DNA from: Elysia marginata
Lineage: Eukaryota > Mollusca > Gastropoda > Plakobranchidae
Length of the DNA stretch: 38,527 nucleotides
Assembly: GCA_019649035.1 (NCBI GenBank)
Contig: BMAT01009355.1
Span: forward strand, 29,536 to 68,062
Direction of reading: 5' to 3'
Shown here: piece after piece, positions 11,622 through 23,277 of the stretch
Position numbering within the stretch: position 1 is the stretch's first letter
How the letters are laid out: the number at the start of each line of letters is the position of its first letter
Position numbers and translations under genes: made by a program
Notes under the pieces: generated by a model
Database searches by the model: none
What the model was told of the DNA's origin: nothing
What the model saw: the letters and a program-made list of their open reading frames with translations, nothing else

Positions 11622-12433
11622 NNNNNNNNNNNNNNNNNNNNNNNNNNNNNNNNNNNNNNNNNNNNNNNNNNNNNNNNNNNNNNNNNNNNNNNNNNNNNNN
11701 NNNNNNNNNNNNNNNNNNNNNNNNNNNNNNNNNNNNNNNNNNNNNNNNNNNNNNNNNNNNNNNNNNNNNNNNNNNNNNNNNNNNNNNNNNNNNNNNNNNN
11801 NNNNNNNNNNNNNNNNNNNNNNNNNNNNNNNNNNNNNNNNNNNNNNNNNNNNNNNNNNNNNNNNNNNNNNNNNNNNNNNNNNNNNNNNNNNNNNNNNNNN
11901 NNNNNNNNNNNNNNNNNNNNNNNNNNNNNNNNNNNNNNNNNNNNNNNNNNNNNNNNNNNNNNNNNNNNNNNNNNNNNNNNNNNNNNNNNNNNNNNNNNNN
12001 NNNNNNNNNNNNNNNNNNNNNNNNNNNNNNNNNNNNNNNNNNNNNNNNNNNNNNNNNNNNNNNNNNNNNNNNNNNNNNNNNNNNNNNNNNNNNNNNNNNN
12101 NNNNNNNNNNNNNNNNNNNNNNNNNNNNNNNNNNNNNNNNNNNNNNNNNNNNNNNNNNNNNNNNNNNNNNNNNNNNNNNNNNNNNNNNNNNNNNNNNNNN
12201 NNNNNNNNNNNNNNNNNNNNNNNNNNNNNNNNNNNNNNNNNNNNNNNNNNNNNNNNNNNNNNNNNNNNNNNNNNNNNNNNNNNNNNNNNNNNNNNNNNNN
12301 NNNNNNNNNNNNNNNNNNNNNNNNNNNNNNNNNNNNNNNNNNNNNNNNNNNNNNNNNNNNNNNNNNNNNNNNNNNNNNNNNNNNNNNNNNNNNNNNNNNN
12401 NNNNNNNNNNNNNNNNNNNNNNNNNNNNNNNNN
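11622..12433. other. Assembly gap (812 N)
   Basis: A run of N. Nothing can be said about its content, and an open frame spanning it is an artefact. Confidence 1.
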
Positions 12434-13226
12434 CTTGTAGTTGAAAAGAGACTTTAAAATTCAAACAACCAAACCAAACCAATATGACATTATAGACCCT
12501 AACATTGTTAAAAAAATAATTTGTTGCTCTCATAATGGTTCAATTTATTAGCAGGTAAAGATTTATTGAACAGTGGCTTGATTTAAAGTTAAACTTCTTT
12601 TGAAAAGGCCTTGTAAAGACATGGTAAAAGCTATGATTTTTTTAGTTACAAGGTGGTAGGTGACGAAGCTGCTATTAGTAGGCTATAAGTTCCATATACA
12701 TGTAAAATCATCGCAGTGGTTCAATTTACCGTCAATATGAGGTACCCAGGAGTCTCAAAAATAATTTTGCTTTGTGTTATTTGTAGAGCTTAATAATCAT
12801 GTAAAACTGGCCATTAATATAAATAATATAGACCCTTACGTAATGGCATGAGGTCAACTTTTATTGACACTTTGTGCGAAATGGCAATCTGCAAGTAAAA
12901 CAATTAAAAACCTATAAATTTATTATCGCCGCCGCCTCTCAAGCAGATGTTTATGAGGCCGTCGAATTAAATCAGCAGGGTCGCAATTTCAACTTGTGAA
13001 ACGAATACCCGGTAGCAAAGATGTGACGTCAATTTAACAATTCATTCAAATTTATACCACCAATTCTCCTATGCACAAGTGCATTGTATAGGAGAAAAAA
13101 AAACAAACTAGACACTAATCTGGTCGTTTTATTTCACAGCCTGTTCGACATCTTTTCGGATGACTGATCGTGTGACGTGAGGCTGAGCTGTCTCCTTTTT
13201 TGTGTGTGTTGATGCAGCTCAACCAG
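12434..13226. other. Gene-free stretch between the gap and LTR element 1
   Basis: No recognisable coding sequence or repeat. AT-rich, with GTGTGTGTTG just before the LTR. Confidence 0.5.
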
Positions 13227-13466
13227 TGTTTGGTATACTTGAAGATATTTATGGAATACTAATTGTTTTTGTTCACTCGTTCAGCACTTTAAGAAGAAAG
13301 CGAGACATTCATTGTTTTACACAGGAAAAAGAAAGTTAATTTTACTTTTGATTTCTATGTAATGCATATTCGATATTACGTAGCGGTTATGTAATAAATA
13401 AGCTTATCTATACAAAGGTTACAAACAGGTTAACCATAACAGTACTTGAAAACATACCACAATTCA
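13227..13466 (-). repeat. LTR element 1, left LTR (3' LTR)
   Basis: Matches 17637-17870 along its length. Shared blocks include CAGCACTTTAAGAAGAA, CTATGTAATGCATATTCGAT and ACAAAGGTTACAAACAGGTT. It starts TG on the plus strand and abuts the polypurine tract on its inner (right) side. Confidence 0.88.
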
Positions 13467-13481
13467 CCCCCTTTTCTTTAA
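13467..13481 (-). other. Polypurine tract of LTR element 1
   Basis: On the minus strand AAAGAAAAGGGGG lies directly before the 3' LTR, where the plus-strand primer for reverse transcription is expected. Confidence 0.6.
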
Positions 13482-14199
13482 TTTTTTTTTCAAGATAATT
13501 TTGCGTTAAATCAGCAACACAGCAGATGAAGTCACGTTTACAAGTAGCCGACTATAAATTTATAAGGTTGAGAAAAATAATGTTAACATAAGTACCAGTA
13601 CCCAAATTTTTTTTTGTTAGCTATACATGTGTACCGTAATATAAATGATTTAAATGTGCTTAAACCAAGTTAGGTAAAAAAAAGAGTAACAGAACATGTA
13701 TGTTAAAATCATTACATTAATATGATGAGTCTCAAAATTCGTCCAGGTCTTGATGTGATTCCGCGAAGTGTGAGAAAATGTAGGTATAATCTGTTTTAAG
13801 AATTGTAACTGACTAACTGGTATAGCCTAGTAAAAAAATGATGTTAGATGAATGGGGATAAATATTTTATGTGCTATAAGAGCATTGACTTGTGTCTAAT
13901 CGCCTATCGCGTTTGTTGGTGTGTGGTGTGATGTTAGTGACCGCTCCACAGCCGGTATATACATTTTTCCTAAACATTATATTTGTTTGGCTTACGAACA
14001 ACGCGGCCACTGCGAGTTGTGTATGTGTTGCATATTATGTCTGAGTGCGCGCTCCTTGATCGTGGATCATGGAGGGATGGAGAGTTCGGGACTCATCCAT
14101 GGTAGGTGAGCATGGGAGCTTGACCCGTGGTCTCGGCAAATCTCCAGCTTGACCACCTTGCGATGGTTTTGCAGAATTTGATTCCTGTGTGTTGGCAGA

Positions 14200-15215
14200 A
14201 ATCGCACTGGGAGAAAATTAATGGAGACAGGAGGTAGGCTTGTCGCTTCAGTCGAAGCTGGTTGACTAACGGCAGGTGAAACTTAAGAAGGATTTGGTCA
14301 GCATGCGGACGCCAGTTGACGCCCGGGGCAATCTCAACCTTGAATGTTCATGATTCGGTGCATGCAGTAACATAACAACGCTGCCGTCTATGGTATCCAC
14401 GATAGTTCCTAACCAGTACTCTGTCTCCTGCGTCGAAAGAGCGCAATCGAGCTTGTGAATGCGAAACAATCTGCCGATGTTGGTGGGTTCGAACTGTAGC
14501 GATGTCAGATCGAATAATGTCTAGGCACGCCCATAATCTTCGACCAAAGATTAATGACACTAGACTATCATTAACTCGTAGTTTCATGAAGGGCGTTACT
14601 ATTAGCGAAGAGAAATCTGGCTAACTTTATGTTAAGTGTGCCACTGTCATCTCTTGAGGCCTTCATTGCTCGTTTGAAAGTTTGGACCTGTCTCAAGTTC
14701 ATTTGTTGCCTGATATTATAAAGGACTGTAGATATTTTTGATGCCGTTGCTCCGAGTGAAACTTTAAAATTCCTCTGAAGTGAATTGAGGACCATTGTCG
14801 CCTATAAAATGCTCTGGGAGGCCAAATCTCGCAAAAATTTTGCTCAGGATGTAGACTGAGGAGGTTGATGTAGCAGAGGAAGTGGGTATTGTCTCTCTCC
14901 ATTTCGAGTGAGGGTCGATAATGACAAGGACCATTGATCCCATAAATGGTCCTGCATGGTCAACATGAACTTTTTGCCAGGGTTTCTCAAGCTATTGCCA
15001 TGGATGAAGTGGTGCGCGCAGAGGATCGGCCTGTGATGCAGCACAGCTGTCACAACCTTCTGTGATTGGTTCAATGTCTTTGTCGATAACAGGCCACCAA
15101 AATGTCCTCTTGGGATGTTCTTTATTTTGATAACTCCCATATGACCAGAATAAAGTGTTTTCAAAACGCTTTCCCTCAGTTTCAATGGAGGAATAAGACG
15201 GTCTTACCCACATCA
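14200..15215 (-). pseudogene. Integrase remnant of LTR element 1
   Basis: The zinc-binding part has GHMG, then FWWPVIDKD and CDSC (about 15060-15160). The catalytic core shows VHVDHAGPFMGS (about 14930-14970) and DNGPQFTSEE (14774-14799), so the first two acidic residues of the DDE triad survive as codons. The C-terminal part has GDRVLVRNYRG and ends near NWRPHADQ. Several frameshifts separate these pieces, so no functional protein is encoded. Confidence 0.85.
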
Positions 15216-15479
15216 GACAGTTCTAATGTAGTATGAGCTCATAACACTTTACGAATAATGGATTGGTTTGATTTCCTGCTTTACTGTATCTGCCCAACTG
15301 TCGTTCCTGACAAAATGAGATAGTCGGGTCATGTCGAGACTCTTTCGCGACTGTTGTGGCATTAATTGGAGACTGTCCTAGAGTTTTGGAGTAGAATATT
15401 TCATCTGCATTGTCAGTTGCGTTTAGATGAATCAGATGATGGAAGAGTCAGTCTTGAAATGCTATCTGCGTTTGCATTC

Positions 15480-15730
15480 GCTTTTGGACTGCGAGATTTA
15501 ATGGTGTAACTGAAACCAGAGAGAAATATGGATATCTCTGCTTCCTTGTTGCAGACATAGCTGGTATGTCAATTATAGGGATGAAAATGTACTTTAATGG
15601 TTGGTGGTCTGTGATCAGAGTAGAGTGCCGACCGCAAATGTAGTTGAAAAATTTCTTGACGGCCCAAACAATTTACAGAGCTTCTTTATCCAGTTGTGAG
15701 TAGTTTTGCTCTGCCTTGTTCAAAGTGCGG
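15480..15730 (-). pseudogene. RNase H remnant of LTR element 1
   Basis: Short in-frame pieces such as TDHQPLKY (around 15605-15630), typical of the last part of Ty3/Gypsy RNase H, are followed by a decayed connection towards integrase. It is broken by stops. Confidence 0.65.
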
Positions 15731-16165
15731 GAGGCATAAGCTAAGGGTCGCTCTTGGATTTTTTTTTGTGATGTGTTACAACACCGACCCGATTCCGTAT
15801 GGGGATGCGTCTGTTGCCAATCTTAAGGGTAGGTCAGGGTCGTACCTCATCAAAACTTTCTCTGATGTGACCATATTTTGAATGGTGTCGAAAGCAGTTT
15901 GACAACCTTCGGACCATTCGAAGTTTCTCTTGTCCTGCAGCTGATCGCACAGAGGTTTGGGAATTTGGACATCGTTGTCAAACCACTTGTGATATTAGTT
16001 GACTAGGCCCATGAATGATCTAAGTTTAGCTTTGTTAGAAGGGACTGGAACTTCTACTATTGCCTTTATTTTGTCTTCTGTTTTGTGAAGACCGTCTGCT
16101 GAAACCTTAATCCCACAAAAGAGGACCTCCTTCTGAAAGAATCTACACCTTTTAAGATTTGTCTT

Positions 16166-16440
16166 TCATACCATAGCCAAAAGTCTCTGTAATACAGCTT
16201 TCAGGTTCTTGTGATGATCCTCATGAGATGTGCCCATTACGATCATATCGTTTTGGCAGGCCTTGCAAAATGGTGTCCATTGTCCTCTGCCAAATAGTTG
16301 GAGAGGACGTAATCCAAATGGTAGCCTGTTATGGGTATACATCCCATTGCAATTGTTTATGGTTGTCAATCTTTTGGAAGTTTCGTCAAGCGGCAACTGC
16401 AAATAAGCCTGCCTGTCTGAGGTCAATTTTCCAGAATATG
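16166..16440 (-). pseudogene. Reverse transcriptase remnant of LTR element 1
   Basis: The piece reads RQAYLQLPLDE, then YTHNRLPFGL, then NDMIVMG and HHKNLKAVLQRL. This is the centre of a Ty3/Gypsy RT. The catalytic Asp-Asp pair is degraded to Asn-Asp (codons at 16247-16252), and a frameshift lies between the two halves. Confidence 0.85.
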
Positions 16441-16599
16441 TTCCTGTTTTGCAGCCTTGCTAGCATATCTACCATTCTTGGCAATGTATACTGTTCAATG
16501 ATGATTTTTCTCCACAAAACCTTGGACAGCACCCAATGGCTTAACGATTTCATTTGTGTTAGTTTTTAATCGCACGTCTGTGTATTCCGTGACAGGCGC

Positions 16600-17600
16600 T
16601 TTCTTGAAGATAGATATATAATCTTTTAATGTCATGAGTGACACAGCTGAACCTGTATCCTATTCCATTTTAGTGTCCCCTTAGTCGATTTTTACAGCCA
16701 CCATAATTTTTGGAGTTCGTCCTAAAATTTGATAAAGCTCCAGTCTGAACTGGTCATCCAGCTCATGCAGTTTTCTCGATTCATGGTTAGGCACATGTTG
16801 AGTCTTATCCTTTCGTATATCTCAGCTTGGTTTGGGTCTCTGAGCCCGATATACGGTCTGGATATGACTAACTTTGGAATATTTCTTGCCGGTTGCTTTT
16901 CTGAAGAAACTGTCTGCTCTTTTATGGTTCGATTTTCCACACGATTGGCATGATGCGAAAGAAGATATGGAAGCAGATGTGTGTCTCCTGTGTTTGTTAT
17001 TTCTGTGTCATTTAAGGACCGGCTGTCCCGCTTGTGACGACCCGTGGATTTCTGCAGCATCTCTTTGTGCAATTTATATTGCGAGAGCTAGGGTTGTAGC
17101 TTTGTTGCAGGTCAGGTCTTGTTCCTGGAGAAGCCTTCTTTTAAATACACTCTTCCTTCAGAAGCGATCACAAAGCGACGTCTTTAAGGACTGTCCAAAA
17201 TTACAGTGCTCGGATAGACGTTTGATGCACGCGATGCAATCTCCGACGGACTCCCCCACTTCCTGGTTTCGTTTATGAAACGAATCTCTCTGCAAGTTTC
17301 AAGCGGCGGCGGACAGTGGTGCTTTTGTAGGATCTGACGATGCTCATTATTCGCTTGTCAGACGGCAACGCTGGCGCTGTGAGTACCCTAAAATTGAATA
17401 GGGTTCGGGCCTATGCAAATTAGCAGTACAGAAGTATGTTTAGCATCTGCTATGTCGTTCGCGACAAAATAGGCATCTAGCCTCTCTTTATAGTTTTTAA
17501 ATGTTTCTGGCCTGGATACTCATTAAATGCGCCGTCTCTGATATAACCTCGAAGTTGACTGGGACGTTGAAATTCAAACAACCAACCAATCATTGAATGC
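16600..17600 (-). pseudogene. gag and aspartic protease remnant of LTR element 1
   Basis: The protease active-site motif DTGSA is read at 16659-16645, followed by VSLM, with an in-frame TAG two codons upstream. To its right the minus strand has basic, Cys/His-containing pieces compatible with gag, but they are too broken to assign domains. Confidence 0.6.
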
Positions 17601-17623
17601 GTCTGGTTTCGTCATAGTTACTT

Positions 17624-17635
17624 ACCTCGTCGCCA
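17624..17635 (-). other. Primer-binding site of LTR element 1 (tRNA-Ser(GCU) type)
   Basis: On the minus strand TGGCGACGAGGT follows the 5' LTR with one base between. Its first 11 bases are complementary to the 3' end CCTCGTCGCCA of animal tRNA-Ser(GCU). Confidence 0.8.
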
Positions 17636-17636
17636 A

Positions 17637-17870
17637 TGTGGTGTACTTGAAGATGTTTATGGATCACAACTGTTTTGTTCTATTCTTCAGCACTTTAAGA
17701 AGAACACGAGACATGCATCGTTTTACATGAAGAATAAAGTCTATTTTATGTTCGATTCTATGTAATGCATATTCGATATTAGACCTACGTAACGGTTATG
17801 TAATAGCTATATCGATACAAAGGTTACAAACAGGTTAAAAGTACTTGATAGTATATATCATACAGTGAAC
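17637..17870 (-). repeat. LTR element 1, right LTR (5' LTR)
   Basis: Direct-repeat partner of 13227-13466, starting TGTGGTGTACTTGAAG on the plus strand next to the primer site. The outer end (about 17860-17875) is not sharply defined. Confidence 0.88.
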
Positions 17871-19232
17871 TGTGTTTTTGCGTAAGTTGGCATGCAAGTA
17901 CTTTCCCGGAGCATGCAGGTGAAGGGCCTAGATACATACTGATAATGAGAGGATGGAGAGAGTAAAATGTGGGAGAAAAAACGCACAAAGATAATTGGAG
18001 TAAGAGATGGAAAAAATTATCTTTAAAACGTTGCGTTACCGGCCGCAGTTCTCAAAATTCGTAAATGTCAACTGGAGGCCACAACAAATACGAAAAAAGG
18101 TTACTGTGACTTCATTTTGTTCGTGGGCGCAGCGTGCTTGGTTTTTGGACTGTTACGTAAATAATTATGCGCGTTTGCTTTCATTGCAATACCTGTACAT
18201 AATAATATTGAGGACAAGTTTTATTATTGGGGATAAGTTTTAGCACTGTGACTAATCTTATTCAGCGAGGACTGTGCTGCATACTTGAAATAAGGCCGAT
18301 CTTGTACATGTAGTTGCAGGCTTATGAGTGTAACCCGAACGAAGAAGATGTAGGTATGCTCCGTAATAACAGTTAACCCGCCTTTTTATAGTTGCTGTCC
18401 CCAACGCTTCACACAGCAAAAAGAGGCCTAAAAGAAAACAAACATTAAGAGGCTAATTCATCTATCTGCTTCTTAGTTAAAATTTTGATTTATTATAAAC
18501 ATTGTCTGTATCATGTATGTAAATTTGTAATAACCTCTCGCTTGCCACAACAGTTTCCTGTTCTTGGAAAAAAAAAAACAACTTCACCATCAATTTTAAT
18601 CCAGTTTGAAAAATGTTGAAGGAAAACTAAGAGTAAGAGCGTTTATTTAAAAATGAAATATTCGTATCAAGTTTTTTTGCAGGCCCTGCTTTGAGATTAG
18701 GTTAGTAGTTCTTACGTATCGGGTAGTTGTTGTGACATAATTAAAACTTAAAAGTTACTTTCAAAATTCAAAAGTACCCGTGCTCAACCGTGATTGGCAA
18801 TAAAAAGCGTATACTCTTTGTCCGAAAGCAGGGAATTTTGGATGTGGAGACTTCACAAAATGTAGAATTGAAAAGGCCTAATGAGGATTATAGGATTTAG
18901 TATTGAAACTTGAACGAAAATATTATAAAGGGGGAATAAAGATGGAGTAGAAAAATACTTAAGTATTATACAAACTATGAACAAAGGAGCAAACTCGTGA
19001 GGACCAGTCCATAGCAATGGCATTATCTCTGAGGTTTCAATTTCAAGTTTATTCAGTCAATACAAAGTTACATAAGTCCATGTATTGGAAAGAAGCAATG
19101 CTCATTAAGGCTGACAGATTCTAACATTATGAATATGAAGTACACTATCACAGAATATCAGTACATGCATTAAAAATAAAGAAATTTTATCTTTCTCGCA
19201 GACACCCACACAGGCACTCACCTCTCTCTCTT

Positions 19233-19276
<44 letters not shown>

Positions 19277-19439
19277 TCTCCCCCCTCTCTCTTTGTCTCT
19301 CTGTGTAACAGTTTCTCTCTTTCGTCCTAACGAACAAGAAATGCCTGTTACCCTCTTAACCCATCCCGCTCAACTAAACACACCATCCTTATGTGCTCTT
19401 CATTTTGTCAAAAGAGTCAATTAGAATAACCTCTTAATT
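17871..19439. other. Gene-free stretch between LTR element 1 and the first LINE fragment
   Basis: No recognisable gene. It includes a pyrimidine microsatellite region at 19222-19320. Confidence 0.5.
19222..19310. repeat. (TC)n / pyrimidine microsatellite
   Basis: Pure TC units at about 19237-19269, flanked by CTTT and C-rich interruptions. Confidence 0.9.
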
Positions 19440-20165
19440 CTAGATCTAGGTCCATTAAAATATTTTACGGCTTAAGGAAAGAAGCTATTTACCAATCGTT
19501 TGTTTTGCTTTGAACCCCCATAGTCTTCGCCGATGGGGTAAAAAATTAAATATTTCCTTGCTGGGTGGGTGTCATCTTTCAAGTTCTTTTCTGTTCTGAC
19601 TGACATTCTTTCTTCATATATTGCAAGAGATGGCAGATTCACACCAATTAACTTTTGTGCGTTTACTACAATAGAGTTAAGTTTTTTTAATGTCCTTTAG
19701 TGCTGTTCTATTAAACCAAACAATAATCGGTTAAGATAAGATGCTCTCCATAATCATATAGCACTGTAAAAACTAATAAGTATCACCTTATTGACCTTAA
19801 AAGACCTAAGTTTTCTTTAAAAGTAAGTACGCTGTCTGACCTTTTTGAATATATTTTTGCTATTTAATTCCCAGCTTAACGTGCTAGACAGAATGGTGCC
19901 CAGAAATTTCAATGAATTAACTCGTTCAACTGTGTTCCCTGCTGTAGCCAATGGGGTTGGTGGCACCTCGCCCCGTCGAAAGTCAATTACCAGTTCCTTA
20001 GTTTTTAACAAGATTGGTTTAAATTATTTTCTCCACACCATTTAACGGTTGATTCAATGTGTCTTTAAAAAAGTTGTTTTAATTGATGTTATCAACTAAT
20101 CCCGTCGCAGTAGTGTCGTCGGCAAATTTAATTGAACGACACCCAGGGAATTCTGTTTTTCAGTC
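19440..20165 (-). pseudogene. LINE reverse transcriptase fragment (Rex1/L2-like)
   Basis: On the minus strand the decayed RT has FADDTTATGL (near 20130-20105), then KTKELVIDFRRG, VERVNSLKFLGTILSSTLSW and KKVRQRTYF (open frame 19817-20011). Farther on come broken pieces around LPSL-IYEER and HPARKYFN-LP near 19510-19640. The KTKEL-DFR / FKFLG / LSW / QR-YFLR order is characteristic of the C-terminal half of non-LTR retrotransposon RTs. It has many stops and no ends visible, so it is an old 5'-truncated copy. Confidence 0.75.
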
Positions 20166-21284
20166 GTAAGTAAAAATTGAGTGCAGTTTAGGAAATAGCA
20201 GATAGCCTTCAGGTTACATGTATAGAGCAATTACAAACGATGAAATGTTACCCATTCTGACAACTTGCGGGCCGTTAAATAAAAAGTTCAGTACTCAGTA
20301 GCAAATGCTGACAGGGAATTGTAAATCTTGAATTAATTTAGATATAATTTTCCAGGAACGATATTGTTAAAAGCGAACTATAACCTATAAACGAACTCCT
20401 GGCATAATTCTTTCCCTTTCTAGGTGGATGAGTATTTCATAAGGAAACTTTCATAAGGAAACACCGGCAATGTACATGTAATGGTTTGGTCTTTGAACCG
20501 ATATCACTCTGAAGAGAGGTGTATTGGTGCTTTGGGCTGGAGTGACTGAGCTTTAATATAGGCCCTAGGCTTACTGCTTGAAAGTTAAAAAGGTTTGGAG
20601 ACATGATAATTGATATTGGTTTCATTTTATATTTTCCTTCTACTAAAGTCTGTCTATAAAATCAAAATGAATTTTAGCGACAAAAACGCGCTTGCTTTAC
20701 CACAAAGTCATTCATTTTTCATCAAAATGCTTCATATTGAACAATCTCTATTTTTTGTCGTTATCATTATCAGCTTTCCAATATATAAAACAAAACGCTG
20801 AACTGTAACATCTTCAAACAGTTATTGAGCTCATTATGTTAAAGACTTACCGGTACAAACCTTAAACTTGAAGTTAATTTATACATTTGCTAAAGAGGGC
20901 GTTACTGTTTCCGTTCTTGAGTTTGGACTCTGCTTGCAGCTATTCTATCTTGTTACTCCGAAACTGTTTCTACCATGTTCCTGTCAGCATGGAAATCAAT
21001 TTTCAACCATAAAACAATGTCATATGGCATTTAAGTGCAATGTTGTCTTGACCCTTTTTTTCTTCCAAGTGCTTCTCAGTGCACTTGAATTTCAAGTCGC
21101 CTTGATAAGGTTAAAATGAACATTATGATAATTATTTGTCTGTCTTCTTTAAGCATGCATAATTAGTTTCCCGCATCTAGAATGTTAACAGGCCCTGTAT
21201 TCCTTAAGCGTTAGAATAAAGCTTTACATATTGTGTATTTCACAACCTTTGGATATTTCTTAATTCTTAAAGTTACTTCACATC
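20166..21284. other. Gene-free stretch between two LINE fragments
   Basis: Short open frames on both strands resemble no family I recognise. Confidence 0.45.
20435..20462. repeat. Tandem duplication of a 14-base unit
   Basis: TTTCATAAGGAAAC occurs twice head to tail without mismatch. Confidence 0.9.
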
Positions 21285-22557
21285 TTTTTCAAGCCACTGA
21301 TAATGGAAATGTGTCAGTTATCGCGCTATCAGACTTGTCATCAGAATCTGACACCATCGATCAAAACATCTTGTTAAAAAGCTTAGAAAATTCTTTTGCT
21401 ATCACAGGGACAGCTCTCAAATGGTTTTCATCATATCTACACAACAGACAGCAGAAAATCGTCATTGCCTCACATGCATCAGAACCAGTGAAGATGAAAA
21501 TTAATATGGAGTCCCACAAGGTAGTGCGTTAGGCCCGATTCTTTTCTCGTATTATTCACAATCCCTCACATCTATATTATAAAAGTACTCATTCTCTTAT
21601 CACCTTTATGCTGATGATACGCAATTGTATAAATCAGTACTTCCTAATGAAGTCAATAATATTTTAAATGATCTCAACACCTGTGTAAAAGCAATCGCAC
21701 AACTAATGAATGCAAATAAATTGAACATGAATGGGGACAAAACGGAAACATGCTTATAGGAACATCATTTAAAATGAAACAGCTCCAATTGGAAAACATC
21801 ATACTTGATGGAGAGCAATACCATTATCTCCAGCTGTACAAAATTTTGGGGTTATTATTGACTGTCATTTGTCTATGGACCAGGATGTTTCAAATGCTAG
21901 GAGATCACGTTTTGCTGAATTGAGGAAGATAAGTAACATAATAAATCTTATCGATTAAAACTCAGCAAAAAGACTTGTTTCGTCTTTTGTTACATCTAAA
22001 TTAGACTATTGCAGTTCCACTTTTACTGGCATCACAGACAAAAGGCTTCATATGCTGCAAAAATGCCAGAATCATGCAGCCAGATTATTTTCAAAAAGTT
22101 CCTAAAAGATCTTCGTTGGCTTCGAATAAAATTTAAAATCATACAAAATTGCCTTGCTAATTTATCAATGCCTCAGCGTTCCAGCTTTCCCAAATTACCT
22201 TAAAAAACTCTTATCTATTTATAAACCTTCCAGGAAACTACTGGGAAGAAAGCCTTACTTCATAAATCGGCTACAAATTTGAAAAACTATGGTGATCGTT
22301 CATTTGGATTTGCGCTGCAGCACCTGACATTTGGAACCACCTTCCATATCATATTAAATGTGTAGAATTTTTAAAAGCCATCTCAAAACATTGTTATTCA
22401 CTATTTTTAAACGAGGGATGAATGTATGTGCTTTATGTGATATCTTTATCCTCTGTTTAAAATATATAATTATGTAATTGTTATTTTTAAACATGATGTG
22501 AAGCGCTTTGAGCTTTTGCTGCGGGGGAAAGCGCTATACAAGTTTTATTTATTTATC

Positions 22558-22558
<1 letters not shown>
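21285..22558 (+). pseudogene. LINE 3' end: RT C-terminal half and 3' UTR (L2/CR1-like)
   Basis: Plus-strand decayed RT. SDLSSESDTIDQNILLKSLE corresponds to the LSSAFDTIDH motif, followed by TALKWFSSYL and NRQQK. A broken PQGS-LGPILF motif is followed by YADDTQLYK (YADD at 21607-21618), then pieces such as KLNMNGDKTET, YGDRSFGF and IWNHLPYHIKC. Frameshifts and stops occur throughout. The element ends with a hairpin and a simple-repeat tail. The 5' part is missing, as usual for LINE copies made by incomplete reverse transcription. L2/CR1-group assignment rests on the 3' end structure and is moderately sure. Confidence 0.82.
22502..22535 (+). other. 3' terminal hairpin of the LINE
   Basis: AGCGCTTT (22502-22509) and AAAGCGCT (22528-22535) pair perfectly over 8 bp around an 18-base loop, just before the (TTA)n tail. 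Stem-loops of this AGCGCT type at the 3' end are common in L2-group LINEs and are thought to be bound by their own RT. Confidence 0.7.
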
Positions 22559-22654
<96 letters not shown>

Positions 22655-22677
22655 CATTATTATTATCATTATTATTT
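22559..22677 (+). repeat. (TTA)n tract, tail of the LINE
   Basis: About 39 units with a few G/C interruptions. It directly follows the LINE hairpin, so it most likely grew from the element's short 3' repeat tail. Open frames of poly-Leu, poly-Tyr or poly-Ile here are spurious. Confidence 0.95.
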
Positions 22678-23000
22678 TCCGTTCGAGAGATGCAATATTG
22701 AATTTTGACCACAGTAAACTGGTCGTCGTTAAAACTTTTGAGCAGATTTTTAACCGAAACACATAGGGCATATTCAATTTAATATAGGGCCTTAAAATTA
22801 AAAATCCAGTCTTTGAATCTAAATAACCGTCTTATTATTTATTTTTTGCTCTCGAATTTTAAATTGTTCTTCTGTATTTATTTATTTTTTAAATTCATTA
22901 TTGACCAGAAGTAAGTTAGTTTAATTTACTGACCAGATACCAGACCTCAACCCCGAAACTCGACAGTGTAAGGTAACGGCAGTAAGTGTGTCGGCCCAGC
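22678..23000. other. Spacer between LINE tail and SINE
   Basis: AT-rich, nothing recognised. Confidence 0.5.
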
Positions 23001-23277
23001 TCTCAAAGAGGGGGGGGGGGCCTAGATAGCTCAGTTGGTAGTGACCTCGCTCTGTGGCCAAGAGGTCGCGGGTTCGAAACACGGCCGAGCTGAGTCCGGG
23101 CCCCTACTGGTTGGGTCGGTGTCAGTATAATGTGACCGGCTGAGGCTAAGTCATGGTATCCCCGATAGTCTCTGAGTGGCAGCCCGTAAATTGTCATTGG
23201 GACCCAAGCCCTGAGAGCACCTTTGAAGTGGAATTGGGCTTGTAAAAATACCCTTCAATCAATCAATCTCAAAGAGG
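23001..23277 (+). mobile_element. tRNA-derived SINE with 11-bp target-site duplication
   Basis: The element body is 23012-23266. It begins after a G run with a tRNA-like head, continues with a tRNA-unrelated region (from about 23092) and ends in (AATC)n. TCTCAAAGAGG flanks it perfectly at 23001-23011 and 23267-23277. It is in plus orientation and presumably mobilised by a partner LINE. No other full copy lies in the window. Confidence 0.9.
23020..23091 (+). promoter_or_regulatory. Internal RNA polymerase III promoter in the SINE tRNA-like head
   Basis: A box TAGCTCAGTTGG at 23027-23038 and B box GGTTCGAAACA at 23071-23081, 32 bases apart, match the tRNA consensus. The acceptor stem cannot pair properly, so this is a SINE head and not a functional tRNA gene. 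Confidence 0.85.

Larger units (their letters stand above)
13227..17870 (-). mobile_element. LTR element 1: decayed Ty3/Gypsy-type retrotransposon
   Basis: A full-length-structured but dead element read on the minus strand: 5' LTR (right), primer site, gag, protease, RT, RNase H, integrase, polypurine tract, 3' LTR (left). This protease-RT-RNase H-integrase order is that of Ty3/Gypsy elements. Every coding domain is broken by stops and frameshifts, and the LTRs differ at roughly one base in five by eye, so the insertion is old. CAGTG occurs at both outer edges (13224-13228 and 17863-17867) and may be the remnant of a target duplication, but the LTR ends are too degenerate to be sure. It lies between the two transporter genes. 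Confidence 0.9.

Noticed and set aside
12454..12480. AAATTCAAACAACCA next to the gap, also in LTR element 1 at about 17570
   Set aside because: Too short to claim another element copy hidden in the gap.
11604..12533. 309-codon minus-strand frame
   Set aside because: Almost entirely unknown bases in the assembly gap.
13224..17867. CAGTG as target-site duplication of LTR element 1
   Set aside because: It overlaps the TG start of the left LTR, and the right outer end is degenerate, so a 5-base match is not conclusive.
22498..22777. Poly-Leu, poly-Tyr and poly-Ile frames
   Set aside because: Translations of the (TTA)n tail of the LINE.
23020..23091. Functional tRNA gene
   Set aside because: Has A and B boxes but no proper acceptor stem, and is part of a SINE with a tail and target duplication.
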